From contig NZ_CP132339.1 of the NCBI RefSeq assembly GCF_030944405.1, forward strand, positions 3,286,001 through 3,350,000: 64,000 nucleotides of DNA, written 5' to 3'. This document shows, in pieces, positions 43,022 to 50,751 of this stretch. The DNA comes from Janthinobacterium sp. J1-1 (GTDB lineage Bacteria > Pseudomonadota > Gammaproteobacteria > Burkholderiales > Burkholderiaceae_D). The notes beneath the pieces are model-generated. The model did not search any database. It worked only from the letters and a program-made list of their open reading frames with translations, and was not told where the DNA came from. The position numbers and the translations under genes were made by a program. Numbering within the stretch: the first letter of the stretch is position 1; the number at the start of each line of letters is the position of its first letter.

Positions 43022-43178
43022 GGGCGGCTACCTTTACATGACGATCGGCACCTGCTTGCCACGGCGGCAAGGCGGCTGGCAAAAAGGCAATGTCGACATG
43101 ATAGCCGTCGAATATGACAAGATGATTACCAGCTTGCCAAACGCGTATGAAATATAGCTATATGGCAAGCCTTGTGGT

Positions 43179-43760
43179 TCAGGCCAGCCTGGCGGCCAGC
43201 GCGCTTGCCTGTGCCCGCCAGCGTGCGCGCTGCTGCTCTGTCGAGTTCAGGATGGGGCCGAAACTGGCCACTTTCACCGGCTTGATGCCGCAAAATTCCA
43301 GGGTCGTCTTGCGCAGTTGATGGATGCCCGGCATGCGGTACACCCAGCGGAAGTACCACGGCGGCGTATCCATCGTCACCAGCAGCTGGGCCGTGCGTCC
43401 CGTCAGCAGCTGCGCCGGGAAGGCCTTGCCGGGACGGTATTGGAAGGCATAGCCGGGCAGGAACACGCGGTCGACAAAGCCCTTCAGCAGGGCCGGCGCG
43501 CCGCCCCACCAGATCGGATAAACGAAGACCAGGTGCCCGGCCCAGCTGATTGCTTCCTGCGCGGCCAGCAGGTCCGCTTCCAGCGGCTGCACCTGGCGGT
43601 AGCCCTGGTGCAGGATGGGGTCAAAATCCAGCTGGCCCAGGCGCAGTTCGCGCACCTCGTGGCCGGCCGCCCGGGCGGTGTCGAGATAGGCGTCGGCCAG
43701 GGCGGCGCAGAAACTGTCGTTCGATGGGTGGCCGAGGATGACCAGGATACGTGTGCGCAT
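43179..43760 (-). CDS. NAD(P)H-dependent flavoprotein oxidoreductase (flavodoxin-like fold, KefF/NQO type)
   Basis: This 193-residue protein has the flavodoxin-like fold of quinone reductases: ILVILGHPSNDSFCAAL binds FMN/FAD phosphate, followed by HLVFVYPIWWGGAPALLKGFVDRVFLPGYAFQY and a late ILNSTEQQRARWRAQA. Such enzymes reduce quinones or azo compounds by two electrons. An in-frame ATG at 43775 is an equally possible start; ATGs further upstream overlap the promoter -10. A MerR-type promoter lies directly before it, at the end of the MerR gene. Confidence 0.85.
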   Translation of the reverse strand: MRTRILVILGHPSNDSFCAALADAYLDTARAAGHEVRELRLGQLDFDPILHQGYRQVQPLEADLLAAQEAISWAGHLVFVYPIWWGGAPALLKGFVDRVFLPGYAFQYRPGKAFPAQLLTGRTAQLLVTMDTPPWYFRWVYRMPGIHQLRKTTLEFCGIKPVKVASFGPILNSTEQQRARWRAQASALAARLA

Positions 43761-43791
43761 GAGGGCGGCTTTCATGAAATGAGCAGTGCCC

Positions 43792-43823
43792 ATCATGAGG
43801 CCTGCCCCTGGGGGCAGAGTCAA
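43792..43823 (-). promoter_or_regulatory. MerR-style promoter with long spacer and central palindrome
   Basis: On the minus strand TTGACT (43823-43818) and CATGAT (43797-43792) are 20 bases apart (19 if TCATGA is used). The spacer holds a palindrome, TGCCCC-CA-GGGGCA (43816-43803). A 19-20 base spacer with a central dyad is the mark of MerR-activated promoters. It spans the MerR gene stop codon. Confidence 0.65.
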
Positions 43824-44167
43824 GCGCGCTGCAGGCAATCCTTGATTTCCCCATCGATGGCCTGCAAGCGCGCATCGAGTGCTTGCAGCCGGGCGATTTC
43901 TTCATGCAGTTGCAAGCGCTTGGCGGCGATATGCCGGCCCAGCGCGGCCCAGTCGGTGTCAATGCCGGCCAGGATGGGCAGCAGTTCGGCCAGCCGGAAG
44001 CCCAGCGCCTGCGCCTGGCGGATCAGGGTCACCTGCGCCAGGTCCTGCTGCGAGTAGCGGCGGTAGGCGCCGGCCCGCCGCACTTCACCCAGCAGGCCCA
44101 GCGCTTCGTAGTGGCGCAGGGCCTTGGGGGTGGCGCCCGTCAGGCGCGCCAGTTCTCCGATATACAT
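43820..44167 (-). CDS. MerR-family transcriptional regulator
   Basis: This 115-residue protein has the winged HTH at its start (MYIGELARLTGATPKALRHYEALGLLGEVRRAGAYRRYSQQDL) and a dimerisation coiled coil (about 75-112; RLQLHEEIARLQALDARLQAIDGEI). There is no cysteine in the C-terminal part, so it is not a metal or SoxR-like iron-sulfur sensor. AAAGGA is seven bases before ATG. A MerR-type promoter at its 3' end suggests it activates the reductase gene directly downstream. Confidence 0.9.
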   Translation of the reverse strand: MYIGELARLTGATPKALRHYEALGLLGEVRRAGAYRRYSQQDLAQVTLIRQAQALGFRLAELLPILAGIDTDWAALGRHIAAKRLQLHEEIARLQALDARLQAIDGEIKDCLQRA

Positions 44168-44219
44168 GCGGCATCCTTTCAACGTTGCCGCATTGTATAG
44201 CCTGGCCGCGAGGCCGCCT

Positions 44220-44666
44220 TCAGGGCTTGCGTGGAGGAACTTTTTTTGCCGTGCAGTCGGCGCAGGTGCCGTACAGCGACAAGGCGTGCTCATGCAGCAC
44301 GAAGCCGCGCTCGGTGGCAATTTCGTGCTGGCGCAATTCGATGCCCTCGTCGACGAATTCATCGACCTTGCCGCAGCCGGTGCAGACCAGGTGGTCATGG
44401 TGCTGGCCTTGGTTCAGTTCGAATACGGCATGGCCCGATTCGAAATGGCGGCGAAACAGAATGCCCGCTTCGGCAAATTGCATCAGCACCCGGTAGATGG
44501 TGGCTAGGCCCACATCGATCTTTTCAGCCAGCAAGAGTTTATAGACATCGTCCGCACTCAGGTGCTTGATTGTTCCTTCTTGAAACAGCTGCAGAATCCG
44601 CAGGCGCGGTATCGTTACTTTCAGCCCCGATTCACGCAGTTCCCTCAATATATCCATGTCTCCCAT
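44220..44666 (-). CDS. fur: ferric uptake regulator family protein
   Basis: This 148-residue protein aligns well with Fur: GLKVTIPRLRILQLF, DVYKLLLAEKIDVGLATIYRVLMQFAEAGIL, then the metal-binding HHDHLVC and the zinc pairs CTGCGK and CADC. The HHDH, VFEL and IELRQHEIA features favour Fur over Zur. ATG 44657 (MDILREL) is an alternative start. A Fur box lies upstream, which suggests autoregulation, and another lies before the siderophore receptor in this window. Confidence 0.88.
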   Translation of the reverse strand: MGDMDILRELRESGLKVTIPRLRILQLFQEGTIKHLSADDVYKLLLAEKIDVGLATIYRVLMQFAEAGILFRRHFESGHAVFELNQGQHHDHLVCTGCGKVDEFVDEGIELRQHEIATERGFVLHEHALSLYGTCADCTAKKVPPRKP

Positions 44667-44702
44667 CCCTTATATGAACGCCAGGTAAGGGCATATTATA
44701 TC

Positions 44703-44721
44703 GCAAATGATAATCATTACT
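44703..44721. promoter_or_regulatory. Fur box upstream of fur
   Basis: GCAAATGATAATCATTACT matches the 19-base Fur consensus at 15 positions, including the unbroken AATGATAATCATTA core. A second, overlapping half (CATTACTATTCTCATTTG) extends to about 44732, so two dimers may bind. It is 37 bases before the fur start. Confidence 0.85.
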
Positions 44722-44824
44722 ATTCTCATTTGTTGAGTGCGCCGGCTTGACCTTACCTTGCGACGCATCATTTTTTTGACCTGTGCAAGGAAAACTGGGG
44801 CCATTTTCTGCCTTCCGGCACTAT

Positions 44825-44838
44825 TTGATGTGGATCAA
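44825..44838. promoter_or_regulatory. FNR/ANR box upstream of ompW
   Basis: TTGATGTGGATCAA is a perfect TTGAT-N4-ATCAA site. Its centre is about 41.5 bases before a likely transcription start near 44873, with a weak -10 (TAGACT, 44861-44866) in between: the class II activator arrangement. ompW follows 66 bases later. Confidence 0.85.
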
Positions 44839-44904
44839 AGTTTTTGCTGCACCGCACTCTTAGACTTCGCTGCGTTACTTAACGACAAAAAAGAGGGAAA
44901 CAGA

Positions 44905-45522
44905 ATGAAAAAGTCCGCAACTAAAGCAGCAATCGTTTTGGCCGCCATCGGCGCATTCGCCGGCAACGCAATGGCACAGGAAAGCCCATGGCTGGTCCGC
45001 GCCCGTGTGGTGCAAATCGATACGGCCAACAAATCTGCTCCTGTTGGTGGCGTCGGTGCATCCGACCGTATTCACGTCAGCGACAAAACGATCCCTGAAA
45101 TCGATATCTCGTATTTCTTTACCCCCAATATCGCTGCTGAACTGATCCTGACCTACCCGCAAAAACACGACGTCAAACTTGACGGCGCCAAGATCGGCAC
45201 CTTCAAGCACTTGCCGCCGACCCTGTCGCTGCAATACCACTTCATGCCCGAGAAACAATTCAGCCCGTATGTGGGCGCCGGCGTGAACTACACCAATATC
45301 TCCGACGTGAAACTGCTGGGTGGCGCCGGCCGCCTGGAACACGACAGCTGGGGTTACTCGCTGCGAGCCGGTGTCGACTACAAACTCGACAAAAACTGGT
45401 CGCTGAACTTCGACGTCAAGAAAGTGCAGATCCAGAGCGACGTGTTCATCAGCGGCGCGAAAGTCAGCAAAGTCAAGGTTGATCCATATCTGTTCGGCGT
45501 TGGCGTGGGGTATCGTTTCTAA
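44905..45522 (+). CDS. ompW: OmpW-family outer-membrane protein
   Basis: This 205-residue protein has a signal peptide ending GNAMAQ (about 24) and the eight-stranded OmpW barrel: SPWLVRARVVQID, IPEIDISYFFTPNIAAELILTYPQKHD, PPTLSLQYHFM, FSPYVGAGVNYTNI and the C-terminal VDPYLFGVGVGYRF with terminal Phe. OmpW forms a narrow hydrophobic channel and is raised under low oxygen in several proteobacteria. AGAGGGAAA precedes ATG. An FNR box upstream and a strong terminator downstream define a single-gene unit. Confidence 0.94.
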   Translation: MKKSATKAAIVLAAIGAFAGNAMAQESPWLVRARVVQIDTANKSAPVGGVGASDRIHVSDKTIPEIDISYFFTPNIAAELILTYPQKHDVKLDGAKIGTFKHLPPTLSLQYHFMPEKQFSPYVGAGVNYTNISDVKLLGGAGRLEHDSWGYSLRAGVDYKLDKNWSLNFDVKKVQIQSDVFISGAKVSKVKVDPYLFGVGVGYRF

Positions 45523-45540
45523 GCTTTACCGTCTCGTCAC

Positions 45541-45570
45541 AATCCGGCTGCTATCAGCCGGATTTTTTTT
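45541..45570 (+). terminator. intrinsic terminator after ompW
   Basis: AATCCGGCTG (45541-45550) pairs perfectly with CAGCCGGATT (45555-45564) over a CTAT loop, followed by a run of T to 45570. This is a textbook rho-independent terminator, 18 bases after the ompW stop. Confidence 0.93.
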
Positions 45571-45626
45571 GCCCGTTTTTTCTTGCCGCCGCATACAATT
45601 TACATTTGTGATCAAACGAGACCACC

Positions 45627-46169
45627 ATGCCTTTGAGTTCCTACCTGAATACCCGCCCAGTTCTCGGTGAGCGCGTCTACCTGCACGACACGGCCCAGGT
45701 GATCGGCGATGTACGGATCGGCGACGACTGTTCGATCTGGTGCAACAGCGTGCTGCGCGGCGACGTCAACCGCATCGTGATCGGCGAGGGCAGCAATATC
45801 CAGGATTTTTCCATGGGCCATGTGTCGCATAAAAATGCCGCCAAGCCCGACGGCTCGCCCTTGACCATCGGCAAATACGTGACCATCGGCCACTCGGTGA
45901 TCCTGCACGGCTGCACCATCGGCGACGAATGCCTGATCGGCATGGGCAGCATCGTGATGGATGACGTGGTGGTGGAGAAAAACGTGATGCTGGGCGCCGG
46001 CAGCCTGGTGTCGCCGGGCAAGGTGCTGGAAAGCGGCCACCTGTACGTGGGCCGGCCGGCCGTCAAGGTGCGCGCGTTGACCGAGGCCGAGATCGCCTAC
46101 CTGGGCTACTCGGCCGAGCACTATGTGCGCGTGAAGAACAATTACCTGGCGGGCAGGGACGACGCCTGA
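45627..46169 (+). CDS. gamma-carbonic anhydrase family protein
   Basis: This 180-residue protein is built of left-handed beta-helix hexapeptide repeats (VIGDVRIGDDCSIWCNSVLRGDVN, IVIGEGSNIQ, TIGKYVTIGHSVILHGCTIGDECLIGMGSIVMDD). The three zinc histidines expected for the family are in SMGHVSHKN and GHSVILHGC. YrdA/PaaY/CaiE relatives are trimeric; activity as carbonic anhydrase or thioesterase varies and is not certain here. Confidence 0.9.
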   Translation: MPLSSYLNTRPVLGERVYLHDTAQVIGDVRIGDDCSIWCNSVLRGDVNRIVIGEGSNIQDFSMGHVSHKNAAKPDGSPLTIGKYVTIGHSVILHGCTIGDECLIGMGSIVMDDVVVEKNVMLGAGSLVSPGKVLESGHLYVGRPAVKVRALTEAEIAYLGYSAEHYVRVKNNYLAGRDDA

Positions 46170-46191
46170 CGGCCGCCGTCCGCTGCCATCA

Positions 46192-46509
46192 TCAAGCCTG
46201 CGGTGCTGCCGCAGGCTGCGTGTACTTGTCGAAGTTGGCGATATAGTCGTTGAAGTTATCGGTCAGCATGCGTTTATATTGTTCCGTGAAAAAGGCGACG
46301 GCGTCGTCTTTTTCCAGCTGCATCTTGCTGACATCGTTGGTCTTGCTGGCCACCAGGAAGGCGTTGAAGCGGGCTGCCGCGTACAGCAGCGAGGTCGCCA
46401 CTTCGTTGGCCGGGCTGTGCATGCATTGCTCGTTGGCCAGGGCGATGGCCTGGTCGGCGCGTTCCCAGAACTCGGGGCCTGGCGTGGGTTTGGTGGTCGG
46501 TGCGTTCAT
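46192..46509 (-). CDS. DUF3144 domain-containing protein
   Basis: This 105-residue helical cytoplasmic protein has the DUF3144 pattern: PEFWERADQAIALANEQ, SLLYAAARFNAFLVASK, FFTEQYKRMLTDNFNDYIANFDKY. Function is unknown; it is a common short gene in gamma- and betaproteobacteria. The start at 46509 drops an unsupported N-terminal extension. Confidence 0.85.
   Translation of the reverse strand: MNAPTTKPTPGPEFWERADQAIALANEQCMHSPANEVATSLLYAAARFNAFLVASKTNDVSKMQLEKDDAVAFFTEQYKRMLTDNFNDYIANFDKYTQPAAAPQA
46195..46217. terminator. hairpin at the convergent 3' ends (weak terminator)
   Basis: AGCCTGCGG (46195-46203) pairs perfectly with CCGCAGGCT (46209-46217) around a five-base loop. It lies within the last codons of the DUF3144 gene, facing the gamma-carbonic anhydrase gene. 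No T-run is present. Confidence 0.3.
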
Positions 46510-46578
46510 GGAATTCCTTATCAAAGTGCGCGCCAGTCTACACAGGGCACCGGCCACTGTCCAGCCAGTTGCGCGGCC

Positions 46579-47106
46579 TCAGGCGGCCTGCGCGATCTGC
46601 TGCACCAGCGTGGCGAGCGGCTGGCGGATATCGAGCACCATGCCGGCCTCGTCTGCCTGCAGCGGCTGCAGCGTGGCCAGCTGGCTGTCGAGCAGGCTGG
46701 CCGGCATAAAGTGGCCGGGCCGGTCCCGCACGCGGCTTTCCAGCACCGTGCGCGGGCCGTGCAGATGGGCAAAGCGCAGGGTTGGATCGCCTTCGCGCAA
46801 CAGGTCGCGATAGCGGCGCTTCAGCGCCGAACACGACACCACCAGGCCCAGGCCATTCTGGCGCGCCACGGCGATACGCTCGCGCAGGGCGGCCAGCCAG
46901 CCGGCGCGGTCTTCATCGCCGAGCGGCTGGCCGGCGGCCATTTTGGCCACATTGTCAGGCGGGTGCAGCGCGTCGCCCTCGATATATTCGATGTGCAGCT
47001 GGGCGGCCAGGCGGCTGCCGACGGCGCTCTTGCCGCAGCCCGAGACGCCCATCACGACCCAGCGCACGGCGGCGCCAGGGTGGCTGATTGCGGCAGAGAC
47101 GGCCAT
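46579..47106 (-). CDS. gntK: gluconokinase
   Basis: This 175-residue P-loop kinase has Walker A GVSGCGKSAVGS at residues 20-31, then EGDALHPPDNVAKMAAGQPLGDEDRAGWL, VVSCSALKRRYRDLLR and GHFMPASLLDSQLATLQPL, all typical of GntK. It phosphorylates gluconate to 6-phosphogluconate for the Entner-Doudoroff or pentose phosphate route. It starts two bases after the stop of the antiporter gene, so the two are probably co-transcribed. Confidence 0.92.
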   Translation of the reverse strand: MAVSAAISHPGAAVRWVVMGVSGCGKSAVGSRLAAQLHIEYIEGDALHPPDNVAKMAAGQPLGDEDRAGWLAALRERIAVARQNGLGLVVSCSALKRRYRDLLREGDPTLRFAHLHGPRTVLESRVRDRPGHFMPASLLDSQLATLQPLQADEAGMVLDIRQPLATLVQQIAQAA

Positions 47107-47108
47107 CG

Positions 47109-48776
47109 CTATTCCTCCAGCGTCGCTTCCAGCAGATCGATCTCGCGCAGCAGGCGCAGGTGGATGGCGTCGTCCAGCTCGCCCGAGATGCGGCGGCGGA
47201 ACAGTTCGTCGCGCTCGGCATTGAGCGCTTCCAGGCGCAGCGAGCGCTCGGCCCTGGCCAGCTCCTGCATGCGGGCCGCCTCATCGTTGCTGCTTTCGCC
47301 ATACGCCATGCGGCGCCGGTAGGCTTCGATCAGGCGGTTGGCGGCTTCGGTGACGACTTGCTCCTTGCCATCGGTACCGATGCCGGCGCAGACTTTTTCC
47401 AGCCGCGCCACGGCCGCTTCGGCGGCGGCCGAACGGGCGTTGCGCTCTTCGCTCGAGCGGCGCGCGGGCGGCGCGAACACCAGGCCTTTCGTCAAGAGCG
47501 GCAGGGTGACGCTGGCCAGTATCAGGGACAGCAAAATCACGCCCATGGCCAGGAAAATCACCAGGTCGCGCGCGGGAAAGCGCGTGCCGTCCGGCAGGAA
47601 CAAGGGTAGTGTCAGGATGCCGGCCAGGGTCAGGGCGCCGCGCACGCCGGCAAACGAAGCCACCAGCAGCAGGCGCAGGCTGGGGCGTGCCAGCGAGCCG
47701 CCGTCCTTGCCTTCCAGCGAGGTGCCATTCCTGGCGGCTTTCTTCTGGCGCTTGAACAGGGTCAGCTTCATCGAGATGGCGACCCAGATAAAGCGCATGA
47801 AGGTCAGGCCCACCGTGATGGCCACCACGTACAGCGGCAGCTTCCAGGCGCTGCCGGCGCCTACTTCGGCCGAGGCCGCCTGCAGGCTGGCGATGGTGGT
47901 GGGGAGCTGCGCGCCCAGCATGACGAAGATCACGCCGTTCAGCACCAGTTGCACGGTGTCCCAGACGGCCTTGCGCTGGGTGCGCGTGGCGGCCAGCGGA
48001 CGGCCGATCAGGTCGGCGTAATGCATGGACACGCCGGCCGTGGCGGCGGCCAGGATGCCCGAGCCGTGGATCTGCTCGGCGCCCAGATAGGCCGCAAACG
48101 GAATCAATATGCTGATCAGGATTTGCAGGCCCGGCTCTTCGCCGACCTTGCTGACCAGCCATTTGTTGGCCAGGCCCACGCCCCAGGAAATCGCCAGGCC
48201 GATCAGGATGCCGCCGCCCGCTTCCTGCAGGAAGCTCAAGGACGCCGCGCCGATGGAAAAGCCGCCCGTCATCATGGCGCCCACGGCAAACGTGAAGCAC
48301 ACCAGGCCGGAGGCGTCATTCAACAGCGACTCGCCTTCGAGTATGTGCATCAGGCGCGGCGGAATCGGATTGCCGGCCGCAATCGCCGACACGGCCACCG
48401 GATCGGTCGGCGACAGGATGGCGCCCAGCGCAAAGGCGACCGCCAGCGGCACGGTGGGGATCAGCCAGTCGATAAAGAAGCCCATGCCCAGCACGGTAAA
48501 CAGCACCAGGCCGATGGCCAGCATCAGGATCGAGCGCGCATCGGAAAAAAAAGCGCCCTTGGGGATGCGCCAGCCATCGAGGAACAGCAGCGGCGGAATG
48601 AACAGCAAAAAGAAAATATCGGGATCGAGCGGCAACTGCAGGCCGAACAGGGCCAGGCCCGTGCCGCCGGCGATCTGGATCAGGGGCAGCGGCAGCTTGA
48701 CCCAGCGCGAGCGGGCGATAAAGCCGCACAGGACGACGGTCAGGACCAGGACGAGGATGATGGTAACGGTATGCAT
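47109..48776 (-). CDS. Na+/H+ antiporter, CPA1 family (YjcE-like)
   Basis: This 555-residue inner-membrane protein has about twelve hydrophobic helices (1-420). The CPA1 motif SPTDPVAVSAIA and GESLLNDASGLVCFTFAVGAMM provide the paired aspartates for ion exchange, and FAGVRGALTLAG is conserved. A cytoplasmic tail of about 120 charged helical residues follows. The length and tail match YjcE. It exchanges cytoplasmic Na+ (or K+) for H+. Confidence 0.92.
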   Translation of the reverse strand: MHTVTIILVLVLTVVLCGFIARSRWVKLPLPLIQIAGGTGLALFGLQLPLDPDIFFLLFIPPLLFLDGWRIPKGAFFSDARSILMLAIGLVLFTVLGMGFFIDWLIPTVPLAVAFALGAILSPTDPVAVSAIAAGNPIPPRLMHILEGESLLNDASGLVCFTFAVGAMMTGGFSIGAASLSFLQEAGGGILIGLAISWGVGLANKWLVSKVGEEPGLQILISILIPFAAYLGAEQIHGSGILAAATAGVSMHYADLIGRPLAATRTQRKAVWDTVQLVLNGVIFVMLGAQLPTTIASLQAASAEVGAGSAWKLPLYVVAITVGLTFMRFIWVAISMKLTLFKRQKKAARNGTSLEGKDGGSLARPSLRLLLVASFAGVRGALTLAGILTLPLFLPDGTRFPARDLVIFLAMGVILLSLILASVTLPLLTKGLVFAPPARRSSEERNARSAAAEAAVARLEKVCAGIGTDGKEQVVTEAANRLIEAYRRRMAYGESSNDEAARMQELARAERSLRLEALNAERDELFRRRISGELDDAIHLRLLREIDLLEATLEE

Positions 48777-48955
48777 GAAGGGAAGATGGCCGTGCTGAAA
48801 CGACGATTATAAGTCGCCGCGCCCGCTTGCCGCTGTGCGCTTGCTGACACAGGGCGGCGCTAGGTAACTTTGCTTACATACAACAAGTCGCAATCCGCGT
48901 AAAATTCTGCCATGAAGCGCACGGCCTGTGCGCTAGTTTTTATTATCGGAAAGTC

Positions 48956-50263
48956 TTGTTCAAGAAAATCTGTACCGGCCTGCTTATATTGCTGGGCCTG
49001 CTTGTGGTCGCCGCCGGCGCCATCTACGCCGCTTACTGGCGTCCCGCGCTGGCACCCATCGCCACGCCACCATCCACCGCGTTTTCCGCCCAGGCGATCG
49101 AACAGGGCCGCATCCTGGCCGGCATGGGCAATTGCGCCGCCTGCCATACGGTCAAGGGCGGCGCCGACTATGCGGGCGGGCGCGGCATGGCCACGCCGTT
49201 CGGCACCATCCACGCCACCAATATCACGCCCGACCCGCAGACGGGTATCGGCCGCTGGTCGCTGGCGGCGTTCCAGCGCGCCATGCGCGAAGGCATGGGG
49301 CGCGACGGCGAACACCTGTTTCCCGTGTTTCCCTACACGCACTTCGCACTGGCCAGCGATGCCGATATTGCCGCCCTGTACGCTTATTTCATGACGCGCC
49401 CGCCCGTGTATGCGGTCACTCCCGCCAATACCGTGCCGTTTCCCTTGAACCAGCGCGCCCTGCAGGCCGGCTGGAAATTGCTGTTTTTTAAACCCGGCAG
49501 CTTGCCGCGCAATGCCGCGCAAGGCGCGGACTGGAACCGGGGCCGCTACCTGGCCGAAGGCCTGGCCCATTGCGCCGCCTGCCATACGCCGCGCAATGCG
49601 CTCGGTGCGGAGGTGGCCGGCTCGGCCTACCAGGGCGCGGCCATCGACCACTGGTATGCGCCGCCATTGACAGCTGCCAACACGGCGCCGCTGCCGTGGA
49701 CGAAGGACGAGCTGTACGCCTTCCTGCGTACCGGCGCCACCGCCCTGCACGGGGTGGCGGCCGGGCCCATGTCGGAAGTGGTGCACGAGGGCATGGATGC
49801 TTCGCCCGACGCCGATATCCGCGCGCTGGCCGCCTATTTTGCCGACCTGGCCAAGCCGCAGGACCAGGTCGTGCCACCGGTCGATGCGGCCTCGGTGATC
49901 GCGGCCGGCATCAAGCGCTCGCAGAAGGTCGGCATGATCGATAACGACCGTGGCGCCAGCCTGTACGTGGCCGCCTGCGCATCGTGCCACTCGAACAGCG
50001 ACGGCCAGCCCTCGCTGCTGCGGCCGGAACTGAGCCTGAACAGCGCCGTCAGCGCGCCCGACCCGTCCAACCTGATCCAGGTGATCCTGCACGGCGTGGG
50101 CAAGGACGAGGGCCTGCGCGGCGTGCTGATGCCGGCCTTTGCCCAGTCGCTGACGGATGCCGACATTGCCCAACTGGCGGCGTATTTGCGCCGCAGCCGC
50201 AGCCACCAGCCGGCCTGGAGCAACCTGGAAGCGACGGTGGCGCGCGTGCGTGCCGGCAAGTAA
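48956..50263 (+). CDS. membrane-anchored triheme cytochrome c
   Basis: This 435-residue protein has an N-terminal membrane anchor/signal ([24 protein letters not shown]) and three heme-binding CxxCH motifs: [20 protein letters not shown] and [11 protein letters not shown]. It is like the cytochrome subunit of periplasmic alcohol, gluconate and aldehyde dehydrogenases. The next two genes encode a [2Fe-2S] and a molybdenum subunit, so it probably takes their electrons to the respiratory chain. The start is TTG 48956 with GGAAAG just before it. An ATG at 48912 opens a different, non-matching frame. Confidence 0.9.
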   Translation: MFKKICTGLLILLGLLVVAAGAIYAAYWRPALAPIATPPSTAFSAQAIEQGRILAGMGNCAACHTVKGGADYAGGRGMATPFGTIHATNITPDPQTGIGRWSLAAFQRAMREGMGRDGEHLFPVFPYTHFALASDADIAALYAYFMTRPPVYAVTPANTVPFPLNQRALQAGWKLLFFKPGSLPRNAAQGADWNRGRYLAEGLAHCAACHTPRNALGAEVAGSAYQGAAIDHWYAPPLTAANTAPLPWTKDELYAFLRTGATALHGVAAGPMSEVVHEGMDASPDADIRALAAYFADLAKPQDQVVPPVDAASVIAAGIKRSQKVGMIDNDRGASLYVAACASCHSNSDGQPSLLRPELSLNSAVSAPDPSNLIQVILHGVGKDEGLRGVLMPAFAQSLTDADIAQLAAYLRRSRSHQPAWSNLEATVARVRAGK

Positions 50264-50283
50264 ATCCCCAAGAAAGCAAGCTC

Positions 50284-50751
50284 ATGCATCATTTGACCAT
50301 TAATGGAAAACCGTTTTCCGCCGATGTGGACGCCGAGACACCCCTGCTGTGGGTGCTGCGCGACGACGCCAGATTAAAAGGTACCAAGTTTGGCTGCGGC
50401 ATCGGCCTGTGCGGCGCCTGCACCGTGCATGTCGACGGCCGCGCCGTGCGCTCCTGCATCATGCCCGTGTCCGCCGTGTCCGGCTCTGCCGTCACCACCA
50501 TCGAAGGGCTGTCGCCGGACGGCAAGCATCCCTTGCAGCAAGCCTGGATCGCCACCCAGGCGCCCCAGTGCGGCTATTGCCAGTCTGGCCAGATCATGCA
50601 GGCGGCCACCTTGCTGCGCGACTACCCGCAGCCGACCGACGCCAATATCGACGCCGTAATGAGCGGCAACCTGTGCCGCTGCATGGCCTATGTGCGCATC
50701 CGCAAGGCGATCAAGCTGGCGGCCGGCATGCAGGAGAAGGCCGATGCTTAA
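50284..50751 (+). CDS. [2Fe-2S] subunit of periplasmic molybdenum hydroxylase (IorA/AldF-like)
   Basis: This 155-residue protein carries two [2Fe-2S] clusters: the plant-ferredoxin type [17 protein letters not shown] plus a later Cys, and the C-terminal pair [10 protein letters not shown] and CRCMAYVRI. It is the small subunit of xanthine-oxidase-family enzymes such as isoquinoline 1-oxidoreductase and acetic-acid-bacterial aldehyde dehydrogenase. It lacks a signal peptide, as expected if carried out with its Tat-exported partner. It lies 20 bases after the cytochrome gene and overlaps the next gene. Confidence 0.93.
   Translation: MHHLTINGKPFSADVDAETPLLWVLRDDARLKGTKFGCGIGLCGACTVHVDGRAVRSCIMPVSAVSGSAVTTIEGLSPDGKHPLQQAWIATQAPQCGYCQSGQIMQAATLLRDYPQPTDANIDAVMSGNLCRCMAYVRIRKAIKLAAGMQEKADA

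Noticed and set aside
48912..49394. ATG-started 160-codon frame at the beginning of the cytochrome c gene
   Set aside because: It leaves the CxxCH-bearing frame and turns into Arg/Pro-rich shadow sequence; the TTG start at 48956 gives the signal peptide and hemes.
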